From: Drosophila miranda
Taxonomy: Eukaryota > Arthropoda > Insecta > Diptera > Drosophilidae
Length of the DNA: 64,000 nucleotides
Direction: 5' to 3'
Assembly (NCBI RefSeq): GCF_003369915.1
Contig: NC_046675.1
Span: forward strand, 13,702,001 to 13,766,000
Positions 11,784 through 22,852 of this stretch are shown here, piece by piece. The position numbers were made by a program, and so were the translations under genes. Numbering within the stretch: the stretch's first letter is position 1; each line of letters opens with the position of its first letter. The notes beneath the pieces were generated by a model. The model was given only the letters and a program-made list of their open reading frames with translations. It had not been told where the DNA came from and did no database searches.

Positions 11784-14700
11784 GTGGTGCGCGCGGCCGA
11801 TGCGAAGCAGAGCGGCTATGCCGCCGAGGCGCTGGCCGACATAACGCAGCTCTTTGGCCATCTGCATGGCCTTCTCCAGATGTCCGAGCTGAAGCTCATC
11901 GAGGGGCTGCGAAAGCCCAGCGTGCCGGCCCAAACGGAGCTGAAGAAAGCCATGGAACTGCTGAACGGCTACGAGGCTGTGATCACGGTAAGAGAATGCC
12001 TGTTTATGAATGATTTACGCAACTTCTTCTGGCATTGCAGCATCTGCAGCAGTTGCTGCAAAATGAAGTGCCGAAGGATATGTGGCTCAAGGAGCTGTTG
12101 CGTCTGACCTACGAGCATCTGGATAAAATTCCCAGCGGCGTGAAAGTGAGCAAGGTGGACGGCAATCCCTATCGGTATATATATATATAGATATGCTTAT
12201 ATTCAGTGGCAGCAACGATTGTTCAACTCTTGTGCTTATTTTCAGCTTGCCCAGCCACAATGTGTTTTTCCAAAAGGTCGAAAAGTGGGCCCAAATGATC
12301 GAAAAGCATTTCGAGTGCGACTACATCGACCCCCGGATTGTGGTGCGCTTCCAGACCGAGTTCGATCGCCAGAGCAGCAGCAGCGTGTCCATCGAGAATG
12401 GCGAGAACTCGTTCTGCCGCAGCTCGAGAAGCGGCAAGGAGGATATGTGCCAGCAGCAGGCTGCTATTCGCAGCCGGATGCGGGATCAGAATAAGAGCCA
12501 GAGCCAGGAACAGAACCAAAAGCGTCAGTTCAAGATTAATTTCAGAGTAGCCCAGCCAATGATCAATTCGAGTGCAGAAGTGGCCGAGAAAATCCACAAA
12601 CAGCCAAAGGATGAGGAACTTGAGCGAACCTTCTCGGCAATCGACATCAGCACGAATCAAAACGAAGCGATGGGGGGTAATCCACCACGCCCCACCGACT
12701 GGTTCAAGTCCGATGCCCTGGTGAGTGTTCTTTCCATCAAATCGCCAGAGGACTTTTACGTTCTGGGCATCGATGCGGCCGAGGAATTGCGCCGGGAGAT
12801 AGACTCGTATGTGCCGACGCTCTCCTCCAAGCCCACTACCATTGTGGTGGGCCAGCACTACATTGCCTACGAAGAGGGCCAGGATTTCCTACACCGCGTC
12901 CTTGTCCGCCAGAAAGTGACGAATATACCCGACACCTACGATGTCTTTCTGCCCGACATCGGCCTAAATATCAATGTGCACAGCAGAGAGTAAGTGAATT
13001 CCATGCATACTCGTATATCGCATCATCCATGCTCTTGAAATGTTCCGAATTCTTGCAGCTTCCGTGAACTTCCCTACCGTTTGACCCTGTTTCCATATGT
13101 GGCGGTCCACTGCAGCCTGAGCGAACTGGAGCCCACGAACAGGGAATGGGATGCTCAGGCCAGTGCCCACTTCAAGATGGTCATGAAAAAGTAAGTGATA
13201 ATTATGCATCTGATTCAGAGACACTGACCCAACGTCCCTTGCAGCCGTCCTGCACATTTGGTCGTGAAGCGTCCGGGTGGCACGCAGCAACGGCACGAAG
13301 TGGACCTGATCACCAAGTCCAAGATTTCTGTGCGCGAATCCTTTTTGTACTCTGGACTGGCGCGTAGTCGTGGTGGCGCTGCAACGGACCTGGAGTTATT
13401 GGTGGCCCCCAAGGACCAACGCATCCCCAAGGCTAAGCACCAAATCGGAGACGTGCTGATCATACAAATGCTCCATGTGCCTCATCCCCAAGAGTTCTAT
13501 GTGATGCGCCACAGCTGTGAGAGTGAGCGCTCCGAATTGGACGACTTGATGAAAACCACCATGGACAGCATGGAACTCGCAGATTTTGAGACCATCTTAG
13601 TGGGGCGTTTGGAAATGGCCTGCGCGATGCAATTGGAGAACCGTTGGGTGCGCGTTTGCATCGTGAATTTGCTGAAAGATGGTGAGTGCTATGATAGTGG
13701 TGGTATGATAGCGTGCTTCATTCAACGTTTCGAACTCTAGGGTACGTGATGGTGCGACTCGTGGACTTTGGATCCACACAGAAGGTATACTGGGATCAGC
13801 TGTTCGCGCTGCCCAAGCAATTCATGAAAAGAGAACTATGCATCAAGTGCTGTCTGGCCGATGTGGAGACACTGCAAGCGAACGAATACCTGTGGACGCC
13901 GGACGCGATCGCCTCGTTCAAGAAGCTGACCTCGAATCCGAAGATGCAAATGGAGGTGATCAGCGTGCACGAGGATCTGCACCATGTGGCGTTGGGCATC
14001 GTTCAATCCGATTCAGAGCCCCTTAGCGTTGGTGTCCTAATGGTTTCCCTGGGACACTGCGCTTCGAATGGTGAAAGCAGCAGGAAGACAGACCCCCTTA
14101 ACGTGAATAAAATGCGCCTCGATGTGGACACCCGCAACTTCATGGATCAGCAGAAGGGGAATGCCATCGGGCCATCGTCGCCGTTTCAGCCAGACAAGTA
14201 TCACAAAAAGCAAGTGCACGTTGAGGTACTGTACGTGCGCCATCCACACGAATTCTACGTGACTCTGCCCAGCTTCAAGGACTCGATACAGAAGCTCCAG
14301 GAGGCTGTGCAGAAAGACGCTGCCGATAGGTACCGGAATAGCCCCATCAAGTTCGACTGGAAGGAGGGCGATATGTGCTATGTGAAGGCGCGGGCACAGG
14401 GCGATCTGACAGAACTCTGGCACCGAGGCGTGTTGATGCGCATCTGTCCACGGACCAATGAACTCACTTTGCCAAAATACGAGGTACAACTGCGCGACCT
14501 AGGCGAGCTGGTGCGGGATGTGGAGAATGTGAGCCTGGCCTCGATTTCCGAGGAACAGAAACTCATCGCTGGCAGTGCCCAGCGCTGCCAGCTTCATGGC
14601 ATTCGACCTAAGAACGACCAGTGGACGGATGACAACATTGATTTCTTCAAGGACCAGCTGCAGGCCTACGATCGGCTATACACGGTTAGCCAAGGTCGGC

Positions 14701-17184
14701 ATGGACAGACGCTAAGCGTCGTCTTGTATGGCTCGCACACGGTTATTAGCGGGCCCTTTAATCCGTCGCGAACCAGGTATGTCAATGTCAACGAGACACT
14801 AGTCCTCGCCAGAATGGCAGATAAGGATCCCGAGCAGGACTGTAAGGATGACAAAGACCTGATGCTGGATGCTGATGATGATGCAATCACACATTCTTCG
14901 GAAACAGACGCATCCAGTGAGGAGCTGGAAGACCAGTCGTTGGTCGATGAAATCGAATATTTAGAGACTGTTGAGAAAAAATTGCAAAAAATCAAGTTGG
15001 CCTTTGAGCACTGCCACGGTATGCCACCTATGGAGCTTCTCAATGATCTGGGCCTGTCCACACCCACCACAGGACAGGTGTTGCCGCCCCCGGGCTGGAT
15101 GACGTCACGCCCATGCAAGAAATACATTTTCTCAGGCATTGTCACGAACGTGAACTACGACTGTGCCCCCTATATGACCCTGGCCACAGATAAACCCTTC
15201 ATGAAGTACATGCGCGACCTGCTGGAGATATACTTCGCACCGATGAATGAGCGTCGCGGCCCCAACACGATCACCTATGCGGCGGGACAGCCGGTGCTGG
15301 TCACCTATCATATGGACAACTTCCTGTATCGTGGCATTGTGCAGAGTCCAAAGAACGCGAATGGAGAGTATGCAGTGTACTTCGTGGACTACGGGAACAT
15401 CGAGTTGGCGACGGCGGAGGAGCTGTTGCCATACGCTCCATTTCCCAATCTGAATGCACTCTGCTGGCTGGTGACGATTCACGGCGTGCGGCCCAAGCGC
15501 GGAAGGTACACCATTTTGGAGATGGACACCGTGCATAAGAGCCTCGTCATGAAAATGTGCTGTGTGAACGTAAAAGAACACCATGGACCAAATAAGATAC
15601 CGTCCTGTGAAATAAAAGTGGATTCCTTGGACATAGCCACCATAATGGTGGAAAGCGGAATGGCGGTGCGAGTCGACACACAGATAGAAAAAAAAGCCAT
15701 TTCAACTCCTCGGGCGACTTTGGATGAGTTTAAGGTCTTCGACGAGCTGAAGACCTTGGCATCAGGTGGTCCAAAAAAGGGGGTGAACGACAAAACCCAT
15801 TCAACGATCCAGTCCCCGCCGGTTAAGAAGAAGTATAATGCAAAACAGATCAATGGACAGTTCTTCCAGTTCGATCAGGACGTTGACTGCCGACAAGCGG
15901 CAAAGGAGCTTAGCCCAATCAGCATTGGGACACATCTCGATAACTTCGATGTGAAAGATGGCATTAACATAAACCCATTACGCCCCCAAGATACCGGCAG
16001 CAGTGTGTCAACGGACACTGAGTCCGCCGACATTGACGTCTATGAGAATAAGGATGACGACATGCAAAGCTGCCTTATCGAAGACATCGGTGTGGGTGAA
16101 GACAATGAAAAGGAAGACATTGTGGATGAGGATGACGGCAATGAAAATGAAGACATTGTGGTTGAGGATGACGACAATGAAAATGAAAATGAAGAAATTG
16201 TCGTCGAGGATGACGACTATGAAAATGAAGAAATTGTCGTTGAGGATGACGGCAAGGAAAATGAAAACATTGTCTATGAAGATGACGACAAGGAAAGACG
16301 CACTGTGGCCGACAGAAATGCTGATCAGGTGAAGCCAGACTTTGCTGTTGCCAAGGGTCAGTTGGCTCGCCGCATTGAGCTGCGCCATAAGGTATTTATA
16401 TCCCCTAATTAGAGATGAGGCCATATTTATAATGCTTTTACTCTTTTTCCCCAAGGAAATGATGGACAACGCAGGATTCGCTCCACTGGACACATCCACA
16501 GTTCGGTCTATCTATGGCGGGATGGGCGCCTTCAAATCCCACATTCTGCCGTCTGGCGTGAAAGAGTTCCAGTGTTCTATCGACAGCCTAATCTCAGATA
16601 CAGAAATTCAAATTTCGCCATGTCTATGTGAGTTCACAAAACGCGATATTAGCCTGATCCAGGAAACAAGCGCCTTGATAAATAAGGCAGCGCCAATTCA
16701 TCCGAAGCCGGATGCCTTGTGTCTGGCACGTTACTCTAAAGATGAGCTATGGTACCGTGCGACTGTCAAGGAAGTTCATAAGACCACTAAACAAGCTACC
16801 GTTTATTACATTGATTTTCATGACACCGAAACGGTGTCCTATGCACACCTGAAGGAGATTCCCAAGGAACTGTTTATGTTTCCGTTGCGTTCATGCCGCG
16901 TTAAACTGCACGGGATTAAGAGGAACAAGAAATTCGGAGACAAGACCGTTTATCAGGCCCTGCAAGCTTGCCTCTCTAAGTATACGACTGTCTACGCTAG
17001 AGTTCATTACCCCTCGAACTACCATGCCAGCAAGGGCGAACATACCGAAGCAGCTTTTGACTCATCCAGCGACTCCATTAGGGATGGTCACAAGCTGATC
17101 GAAGTCGATCTCTACAAGGATAGGCACTCGAAGAAGCGACTGTATGAACCACTTATTGAAAATTGGATGTTCCTGAAAAAGTGA
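11784..17184 (+). CDS. qin: Five-Tudor-domain protein, Qin/Kumo (RNF17/TDRD4)-like, 5' end unresolved
   Basis: Modelled exons: 11784-11987, 12041-12174, 12246-12989, 13059-13190, 13245-13681, 13741-16391, 16456-17184. All introns are 53-71 bp with GT-AG ends and matching phases, giving 1676 residues with no internal stop. Residues 1-110 are helical and resemble the coil that follows a B-box. Tudor modules lie at about 269-387, 472-591, 709-838, 1011-1134 and 1466-1590. The fourth has YAVYFVDYGNIE and the fifth LWYRATV and YYIDF, matching the methyl-arginine cage region. An acidic repeat spans about 1337-1401. Five Tudor modules after such a coil fit Qin/Kumo, which in D. melanogaster acts in germline nuage to control ping-pong piRNA amplification. 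From memory that protein is about 1850 residues, so roughly 180 N-terminal residues (RING and B-box) are missing here. They may lie on distant upstream exons or be absent in a duplicated copy. An in-frame ATG at 11712 exists, but the sequence before 11784 looks like an intron end (pyrimidines then cag). Orthologue versus paralogue is undecided. Confidence 0.72.
16099..16291 (+). repeat. Acidic tandem repeat inside the Tudor gene
   Basis: Five imperfect units of 33-42 bp encode variants of ENEEIVVEDDD, between Tudor modules 4 and 5. Units differ in length and by substitutions, so the tract probably varies between individuals. It is a low-complexity acidic linker and no known motif is recognised. 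Confidence 0.85.
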
Positions 17185-17188
17185 AAAT

Positions 17189-17540
17189 AATCCAAAACAT
17201 AAATTCAAAACTTCAAATTCTCTACAGCATTTTGAAAATGCGACTTTACTTTACTTTAATTTTAATGGTTACATACATAAAGGAATATGTATCGCAGTCT
17301 TCAGTTTCAACATTCTCTTATTATACTAGACATACAAGCATACAAAGTTTTCGTTATATTACATTGCTAATCGGATTTGGATCAAACGAATAAAAGGGTA
17401 CAACTTTGTACTCTATTGAAGAATTAAATACAATCCAAAACCTAACTACACAATTCACAATTTTCTAACAAATTTTGAATATTCGCCCTCATTTCAATTT
17501 TATGAGTACATCAACGAATATGTATCACAATATTAATTTT
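17189..17540. repeat. Imperfect direct duplication in the 3' flank
   Basis: A segment starting aatccaaaac at 17189 and one starting at 17432 share order and wording over roughly 110 bp (aatccaaaac, then a ttttgaa block, then aatatgtatc). The offset is about 243 bp. It is an old, diverged tandem duplication spanning the 3' UTR and beyond, and it may explain the two poly(A) signals. Confidence 0.55.
17389..17394 (+). terminator. Candidate poly(A) signal of the Tudor gene
   Basis: AATAAA lies about 205 bp after the stop codon. A second AATAAA is at 17567-17572. Either could serve; no cleavage site can be read from sequence alone. Confidence 0.45.
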
Positions 17541-17638
17541 ATTTGTTCCTAACTCATCATCAAGTTAATAAAGTTACCTAATGTTATTAAACTAACAAAA
17601 TAATCCGTGTTATTTAATGGGGATCATAACTTGTTATT

Positions 17639-18675
17639 TATACCCGGTACAATTAGAAGGAAACGTTACCGACCATATATCTTACATATGTACATAATAT
17701 TCGTATTATGCGAACTAGAGAAACCAGACAAAGAGTGCGTGCGAGAGAGACAGAAAATCAGTCTGCGCGTGTCGTCGGGCGCTGCGTAGCCACTGCAAAC
17801 TGATTTGTTCCTTTTGGCTAAAAAAAATGATCCGATCAGATCCAGATTCAGCAATCTCATAGATACGGTCATTCTCTATGATAGTGCGTTTTTAGTATTC
17901 TCTTCAATATGGTGGATGCCACAGATTTTCTTCCTTTGTGTGGGCGGAAGGGGGTGGGGCAAAATATTGAACTATACGTTTAATAGTGAGATCTAACAGG
18001 AATGTGGATACCAAATTTGGTTGCACTAGCCTTAATAGTCTCTGAGATGATTTTCGTTCTTTGCGGGGGCGAAAGGGGGTGTGGCGAAATTTTGAAACAA
18101 ACTTGTCAAGGTGCAATATTACAGGAGCGTGGATACCATATTTGGTTGCTCTAGCTTTTATAGTCTCTGAGATTTAGGAACTCACTTTTAGCAATAGGCA
18201 GAGCCGACCATGAAACGTGTGTGTTAGAGAGAGACAGAGCGAGAGAAAATAAAATTGTTTTCATCATTCTATAATAATTATACGATCTGGTTCAGATTCT
18301 GCATTCTAGAAGATATAGTCATTCTACGATTTTTCGTTTTCTGTTTTCACGTATCTTGGAAATTGTGGATGCCACAGATTTTCACCCTTTGTGGGGGCGG
18401 AAGTGGGCGGGGCAAAGTTTTGAAATATACTTGTAGCAGTCACATATCACAGAAGTCCGGATATACAACGTCGTTTCTCTAGCTCTTATAGTCTTTGAGC
18501 ACTAGGCGCTGAAGGGGACGGACAGACAGACAGGGCTCAATCGACTCGGCTATTGATGCTGATCAAGTATATACATATTTTATGGGGTCGGAAACGATTC
18601 CTTCCGGACGTTACACACATCCATTTTCACCACACATCTAATATACCCCTATACTCATTTTGAGTATCGGGTATA
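17639..18675. mobile_element. DINE-1/INE-1-like non-autonomous element
   Basis: The element begins TATACCCGGTAC and ends GTATCGGGTATA, which are inverted copies of each other with one mismatch. Near the right end are a gacagacagaca tract, then caatcgactcggctattg, tggggtcggaaacgattcc and ctaatataccccta. This order is the hallmark of DINE-1/INE-1 (SGM/ISY-type, Helitron-related) repeats of Drosophila as I know them. No coding capacity is seen. No clear target-site duplication is visible; the right end abuts truncated 5S spacer directly. The family name rests on recall, but the element boundaries are well supported by the inverted ends. Confidence 0.68.
17834..18506. repeat. Repeated internal modules of the DINE-like element
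   Basis: Three related modules occur at about 17834-18050, 18051-18178 (partial) and 18279-18506. Each carries a g-rich stretch (gggggcggaag type), a ttttgaaa block, ggatacca or similar, and ctctagcttttatagtctctgag. Modules 1 and 3 also share a preceding gagagagacag tract, giving a period of about 475 bp. Confidence 0.7.
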
Positions 18676-18725
18676 AAAATGAAAAACGAAACGAAAATAC
18701 GGCAAAAGGCAAAAAGTTTTTGAGC
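18676..18725 (-). pseudogene. Edge 5S repeat that has lost its gene
   Basis: Positions 18676-18718 match the spacer that normally follows a 5S gene, up to the terminator run and gtt. The sequence then jumps to gagcattcag, which in other repeats lies about 178 bp further on. The missing part covers the whole 5S gene and about 50 bp upstream of it. Its outer side is cut by the end of the DINE-like element, so this is the array boundary. Confidence 0.85.
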
Positions 18726-19008
18726 ATTCAGTTTGACCAAAACTAACAATAGGATGTGTTTTTAGTTCAAACGACTAGACTAGGATCTGCTGGCAGGGAT
18801 TGGATGTGATATGGGGTGCCTCTATTTATGCATTTACTTAGAGAAAGAAAACCAAATGCCGTTCCCCTTCGAACAAAAGTAATATACATTTTAATTTTAT
18901 CCATGTCCCTTAGCCAAAATATAATTAAAGGAAAATAAAAACGAAAAAAGAAAAATAAAAAATGAAAAACGAAACGAAAATACGGCAAAAGGCAAAAAGT
19001 TGGTGACG

Positions 19009-19130
19009 AAGCCAACAACACGCGGTGTTCCCAAGCGGTCCCCCCCATCTAAGTACTAACCGCGCCCGACGCTGCTTAATTTCGGTGATCGGACGAGAAC
19101 CGATGTATTCAGCGTAGTATGGTCGTTGGC
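19009..19130 (-). rRNA. 5SrRNA: 5S rRNA copy 1 (122 nt, two extra bases)
   Basis: First gene at the array edge. It has seven C instead of five in the + strand run near 19040, so the mature RNA would carry two extra G at about +83-89. This falls in the internal control region/helix area and may impair the gene. U1. Confidence 0.9.
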
Positions 19131-19468
19131 GAAAGCCTGATAGCTGAACGTGGGTTTTCCTTTGTGTTCTGCCTTCGACTGGAGCATTCAGTTTGACAAA
19201 AACTAACATTAGGATGTGTTTTTAGTTCAAACGACTAGACTAGGATCTGCTGGCAGGGATTGGATGTGATATGGGGTGCCTCTATTTATGCATTTACTTA
19301 GAGAAAGAAAACCAAATGCCGTTCCCCTTCGAACAAAAGTAATATACATTTTAATTTTATCCATGTCCCTTAGCCAAAATATAATTAAAGGAAAATAAAA
19401 ACGAAAAAAGAAAAATAAAAAATGAAAAACTAAACGAAAATACGGCAAAAGGCAAAAAGTTGGTGACG

Positions 19469-19588
19469 AAGCCAACAACACGCGGTGTTCCCAAGCGGTC
19501 CCCCATCTAAGTACTAACCGCGCCCGACGCTGCTTAATTTCGGTGATCGGACGAGAACCGATGTATTCAGCGTAGTATGGTCGTTGGC
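19469..19588 (-). rRNA. 5SrRNA: 5S rRNA copy 2
   Basis: Reference-type gene. The minus strand reads GCCAACGACCATACTACGCT at the 5' end and ends TTGTTGGCTT, 120 nt. The ends pair to form the 5S helix I. Unit 458 bp, U3. Confidence 0.97.
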
Positions 19589-19933
19589 GAAAGCCTGAGA
19601 GCTGAACCTTGGTTTTCCTTTGTGTTCTGCCTTCGACTGGAGCATTCAGTTTGACAAAAACTAACTGTAGGATGTGTTTTTAGTTCAAACGACTAGACTA
19701 GGATCTGCTGGCAGGGATTGGATGTGATATGGGGTGCCTCTATTTATGTATTTACTTAGAGAAAGAAAACCAAATGCCGTTCCCCTTCGAACAAAAGTAA
19801 TATACATTTTAATTTTATCCATGTCCCTTAGCCAAAATATAATTAAAGGAAAATAAAAACGAAAAAAGAAAAATAAAAAATGAAAAATGAAAAACGAAAC
19901 GAAAATACGGCAAAAGGCAAAAAGTTGGTGACG

Positions 19934-20053
19934 AAGCCAACAACACGCGGTGTTCCCAAGCGGTCCCCCATCTAAGTACTAACCGCGCCCGACGCTGCTT
20001 AATTTCGGTGATCGGACGAGAACCGATGTATTCAGCGTAGTATGGTCGTTGGC
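19934..20053 (-). rRNA. 5SrRNA: 5S rRNA copy 3
   Basis: Unit 465 bp, U7. Confidence 0.97.
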
Positions 20054-20391
20054 GAAAGCCTGATAGTTGAACGTGGGTTTTCCTTTGTGTTCTGCCTTCG
20101 ACTGGAGCATTCAGTTTGACAAAAACTAACAATAGGATGTGTTTTTAGTTCAAACGACTAGACTAGGATCTGCTGGCAGGGATTGGATGTGATATGGGGT
20201 GCCTCTATTTATGTATTTACTTAGAGAAAGAAAACCAAATGCCGTTCCGCTTCGAACAAAAGTAATATACATTTTAATTTTATCCGTGTCCCTTAGCCAA
20301 AATATAATTAAAGGAAAATAAAAACGAAAAAAGAAAAATAAAAAATGAAAAACGAAACGAAAATACGGCAAAAGACAAAAAGTTGGTGACG

Positions 20392-20511
20392 AAGCCAACA
20401 ACACGCGGTGTTCCCAAGCGGTCCCCCATCTAAGTACTAACCGCGCCCGACGCTGCTTAATTTCGGTGATCGGACGAGAACCGATGTATTCAGCGTAGTA
20501 TGGTCGTTGGC
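20392..20511 (-). rRNA. 5SrRNA: 5S rRNA copy 4
   Basis: Unit 458 bp, U1. Spacer has aaagac in place of aaaggc. Confidence 0.97.
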
Positions 20512-20856
20512 GAAAGCCTGATAGCTGAACGTGGGTTTTCCTTTGTGTTCTGCCTTCGACTGAAGTATTCAGTTTGACAAAAACTAACAGTAGGATGTGT
20601 TTTTAGTTCAAACGACTAGACTAGGATCTGCTGGCAGGGATTGGATGTGATATGGGGTGCCTCTATTTATGTATTTACTTAGAGAAAGAAAACCAAATGC
20701 CGTTCCCCTTCGAACAAAAGTAATATACATTTTAATTTTATCCATGTCCCTTAGCCAAAATATAATTAAAGGAAAATAAAAACGAAAAAAGAAAAATAAA
20801 AAATGAAAAATGAAAAACGAAACGAAAATACGGCAAAAGGCAAAAAGTTGGTGACG

Positions 20857-20976
20857 AAGCCAACAACACGCGGTGTTCCCAAGCGGTCCCCCATCTAAGT
20901 ACTAACCGCGCCCGACGCTGCTTAATTTCGGTGATCGGACGAGAACCGATGTATTCAGCGTAGTATGGTCGTTGGC
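20857..20976 (-). rRNA. 5SrRNA: 5S rRNA copy 5
   Basis: Unit 465 bp, U1. Confidence 0.97.
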
Positions 20977-21314
20977 GAAAGCCTGATAGCTGAACGTGGG
21001 TTTTCCTTTGTGTTCTGCCTTCGACTGAAGTATTCAGTTTGACAAAAACTAACAGTAGGATGTGTTTTTAGTTCAAACGACTAGACTAGGATCTGCTGGC
21101 AGGGATTGGATGTGATATGGGGTGCCTCTATTTATGCATTTACTTAGAGAAAGAAAACCAAATGCCGTTCCCCTTCGAACAAAAGTAATATACATTTTAA
21201 TTTTATCCATGTCCCTTAGCCAAAATATAATTAAAGGAAAATAAAAACGAAAAAAGAGAAATAAAAAATGAAAAACTAAACGAAAATACGGCAAAAGGCA
21301 AAAAGTTGGTGACG

Positions 21315-21434
21315 AAGCCAACAACACGCGGTGTTCCCAAGCGGTCCCCCATCTAAGTACTAACCGCGCCCGACGCTGCTTAATTTCGGTGATCGGACGA
21401 GAACCGATGTATTCAGCGTAGTATGGTCGTTGGC
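21315..21434 (-). rRNA. 5SrRNA: 5S rRNA copy 6
   Basis: Unit 458 bp, U1, with the doubled 44-bp upstream segment. Confidence 0.97.
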
Positions 21435-21445
21435 GAAAGCCTGAT

Positions 21446-21533
21446 AGCTGAACGTGGGTTTTCCTTTGTGTTCTGCCTTCGACTGGAGCAGCTGAACGTG
21501 GGTTTTCCTTTGTGTTCTGCCTTCGACTGGAGC
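21446..21533. repeat. 44-bp tandem duplication upstream of 5S copy 6
   Basis: The segment 21446-21489 (starts agctgaacgt, ends ctggagc) is repeated exactly at 21490-21533. It covers about -12 to -55 relative to the 5S start, so copy 6 has a doubled upstream region and the unit is 502 bp. Confidence 0.95.
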
Positions 21534-21816
21534 ATTCAGTTTGACAAAAACTAACAATAGGATGTGTTTTTAGTTCAAACGACTAGACTAGGATCTGCTG
21601 GCAGGGATTGGATGTGATATGGGGTGCCTCTATTTATGCATTTACTTAGAGAAAGAAAACCAAATGCCGTTCCCCTTCGAACAAAAGTAATATACATTTT
21701 AATTTTATCCATGTCCCTTAGCCAAAATATAATTAAAGGAAAATAAAAACGAAAAAAGAGAAATAAAAAATGAAAAACTAAACGAAAATACGGCAAAAGG
21801 CAAAAAGTTGGTGACG

Positions 21817-21936
21817 AAGCCAACAACACGCGGTGTTCCCAAGCGGTCCCCCATCTAAGTACTAACCGCGCCCGACGCTGCTTAATTTCGGTGATCGGAC
21901 GAGAACCGATGTATTCAGCGTAGTATGGTCGTTGGC
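21817..21936 (-). rRNA. 5SrRNA: 5S rRNA copy 7
   Basis: Unit 502 bp because of the 44-bp duplication, U1. Confidence 0.97.
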
Positions 21937-22259
21937 GAAAGCCTGATAGCTGAACGTGGGTTTTCCTTTGTGTTCTGCCTTCGACTGAAGTATTCAGTTT
22001 GACAAAAACTAACAGTAGGATGTGTTTTTAGTTCAAACGACTAGACTAGGATCTGCTGGCAGGGATTGGATGTGATATGGGGTGCCTCTATTTATGCATT
22101 TACTTAGAGAAAGAAAACCAAATGCCGTTCCCCTTCGAACAAAAGTAATATACATTTTAATTTTATCCATGTCCCTTAGCCAAAATATAATTAAAGGAAA
22201 ATAAAAACGAAAAAAGAGAAATAAAAAATGAAAAACTAAACGAAAATACGGCAAAAGGC

Positions 22260-22264
22260 AAAAA
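22260..22264 (-). terminator. Pol III terminator of 5S (representative, copy 8)
   Basis: On the minus strand a run of five T follows the mature 3' end after ten bases (CGTCACCAAC). This gives a 135-nt primary transcript, the precursor length known for Drosophila 5S. More T-rich runs follow in the spacer as possible back-up stops. The same arrangement recurs in nearly every unit; exceptions are noted by copy. Confidence 0.85.
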
Positions 22265-22274
22265 GTTGGTGACG

Positions 22275-22394
22275 AAGCCAACAACACGCGGTGTTCCCAA
22301 GCGGTCCCCCATCTAAGTACTAACCGCGCCCGACGCTGCTTAATTTCGGTGATCGGACGAGAACCGATGTATTCAGCGTAGTATGGTCGTTGGC
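22275..22394 (-). rRNA. 5SrRNA: 5S rRNA copy 8
   Basis: Unit 458 bp, U1. Confidence 0.97.
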
Positions 22395-22732
22395 GAAAGC
22401 CTGATAGCTGAACGTGGGTTTTCCTTTGTGTTCTGCCTTCGACTGGAGCATTCAGTTTGACAAAAACTAACAATAGGATGTGTTTTTAGTTCAAACGACT
22501 AGACTAGGATCTGCTGGCAGGGATTGGATGTGATATGGGGTGCCTCTATTTATGCATTTACTTAGAGAAAGAAAACCAAATGCCGTTCCCCTTCGAACAA
22601 AAGTAATATACATTTTAATTTTATCCATGTCCCTTAGCCAAAATATAATTAAAGGAAAATAAAAACGAAAAAAGAGAAATAAAAAATGAAAAACTAAACG
22701 AAAATACGGCAAAAGGCAAAAAGTTGGTGACG

Positions 22733-22852
22733 AAGCCAACAACACGCGGTGTTCCCAAGCGGTCCCCCATCTAAGTACTAACCGCGCCCGACGCTGCTTA
22801 ATTTCGGTGATCGGACGAGAACCGATGTATTCAGCGTAGTATGGTCGTTGGC
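22733..22852 (-). rRNA. 5SrRNA: 5S rRNA copy 9
   Basis: Unit 458 bp, U4 (base change just upstream of the start). Confidence 0.97.

Noticed and set aside
16008-16499. 163-codon minus-strand frame opposite the acidic repeat
   Set aside because: Shadow of the real gene: the antisense of a GAT/GAA-rich repeat stays open and hydrophobic by chance.
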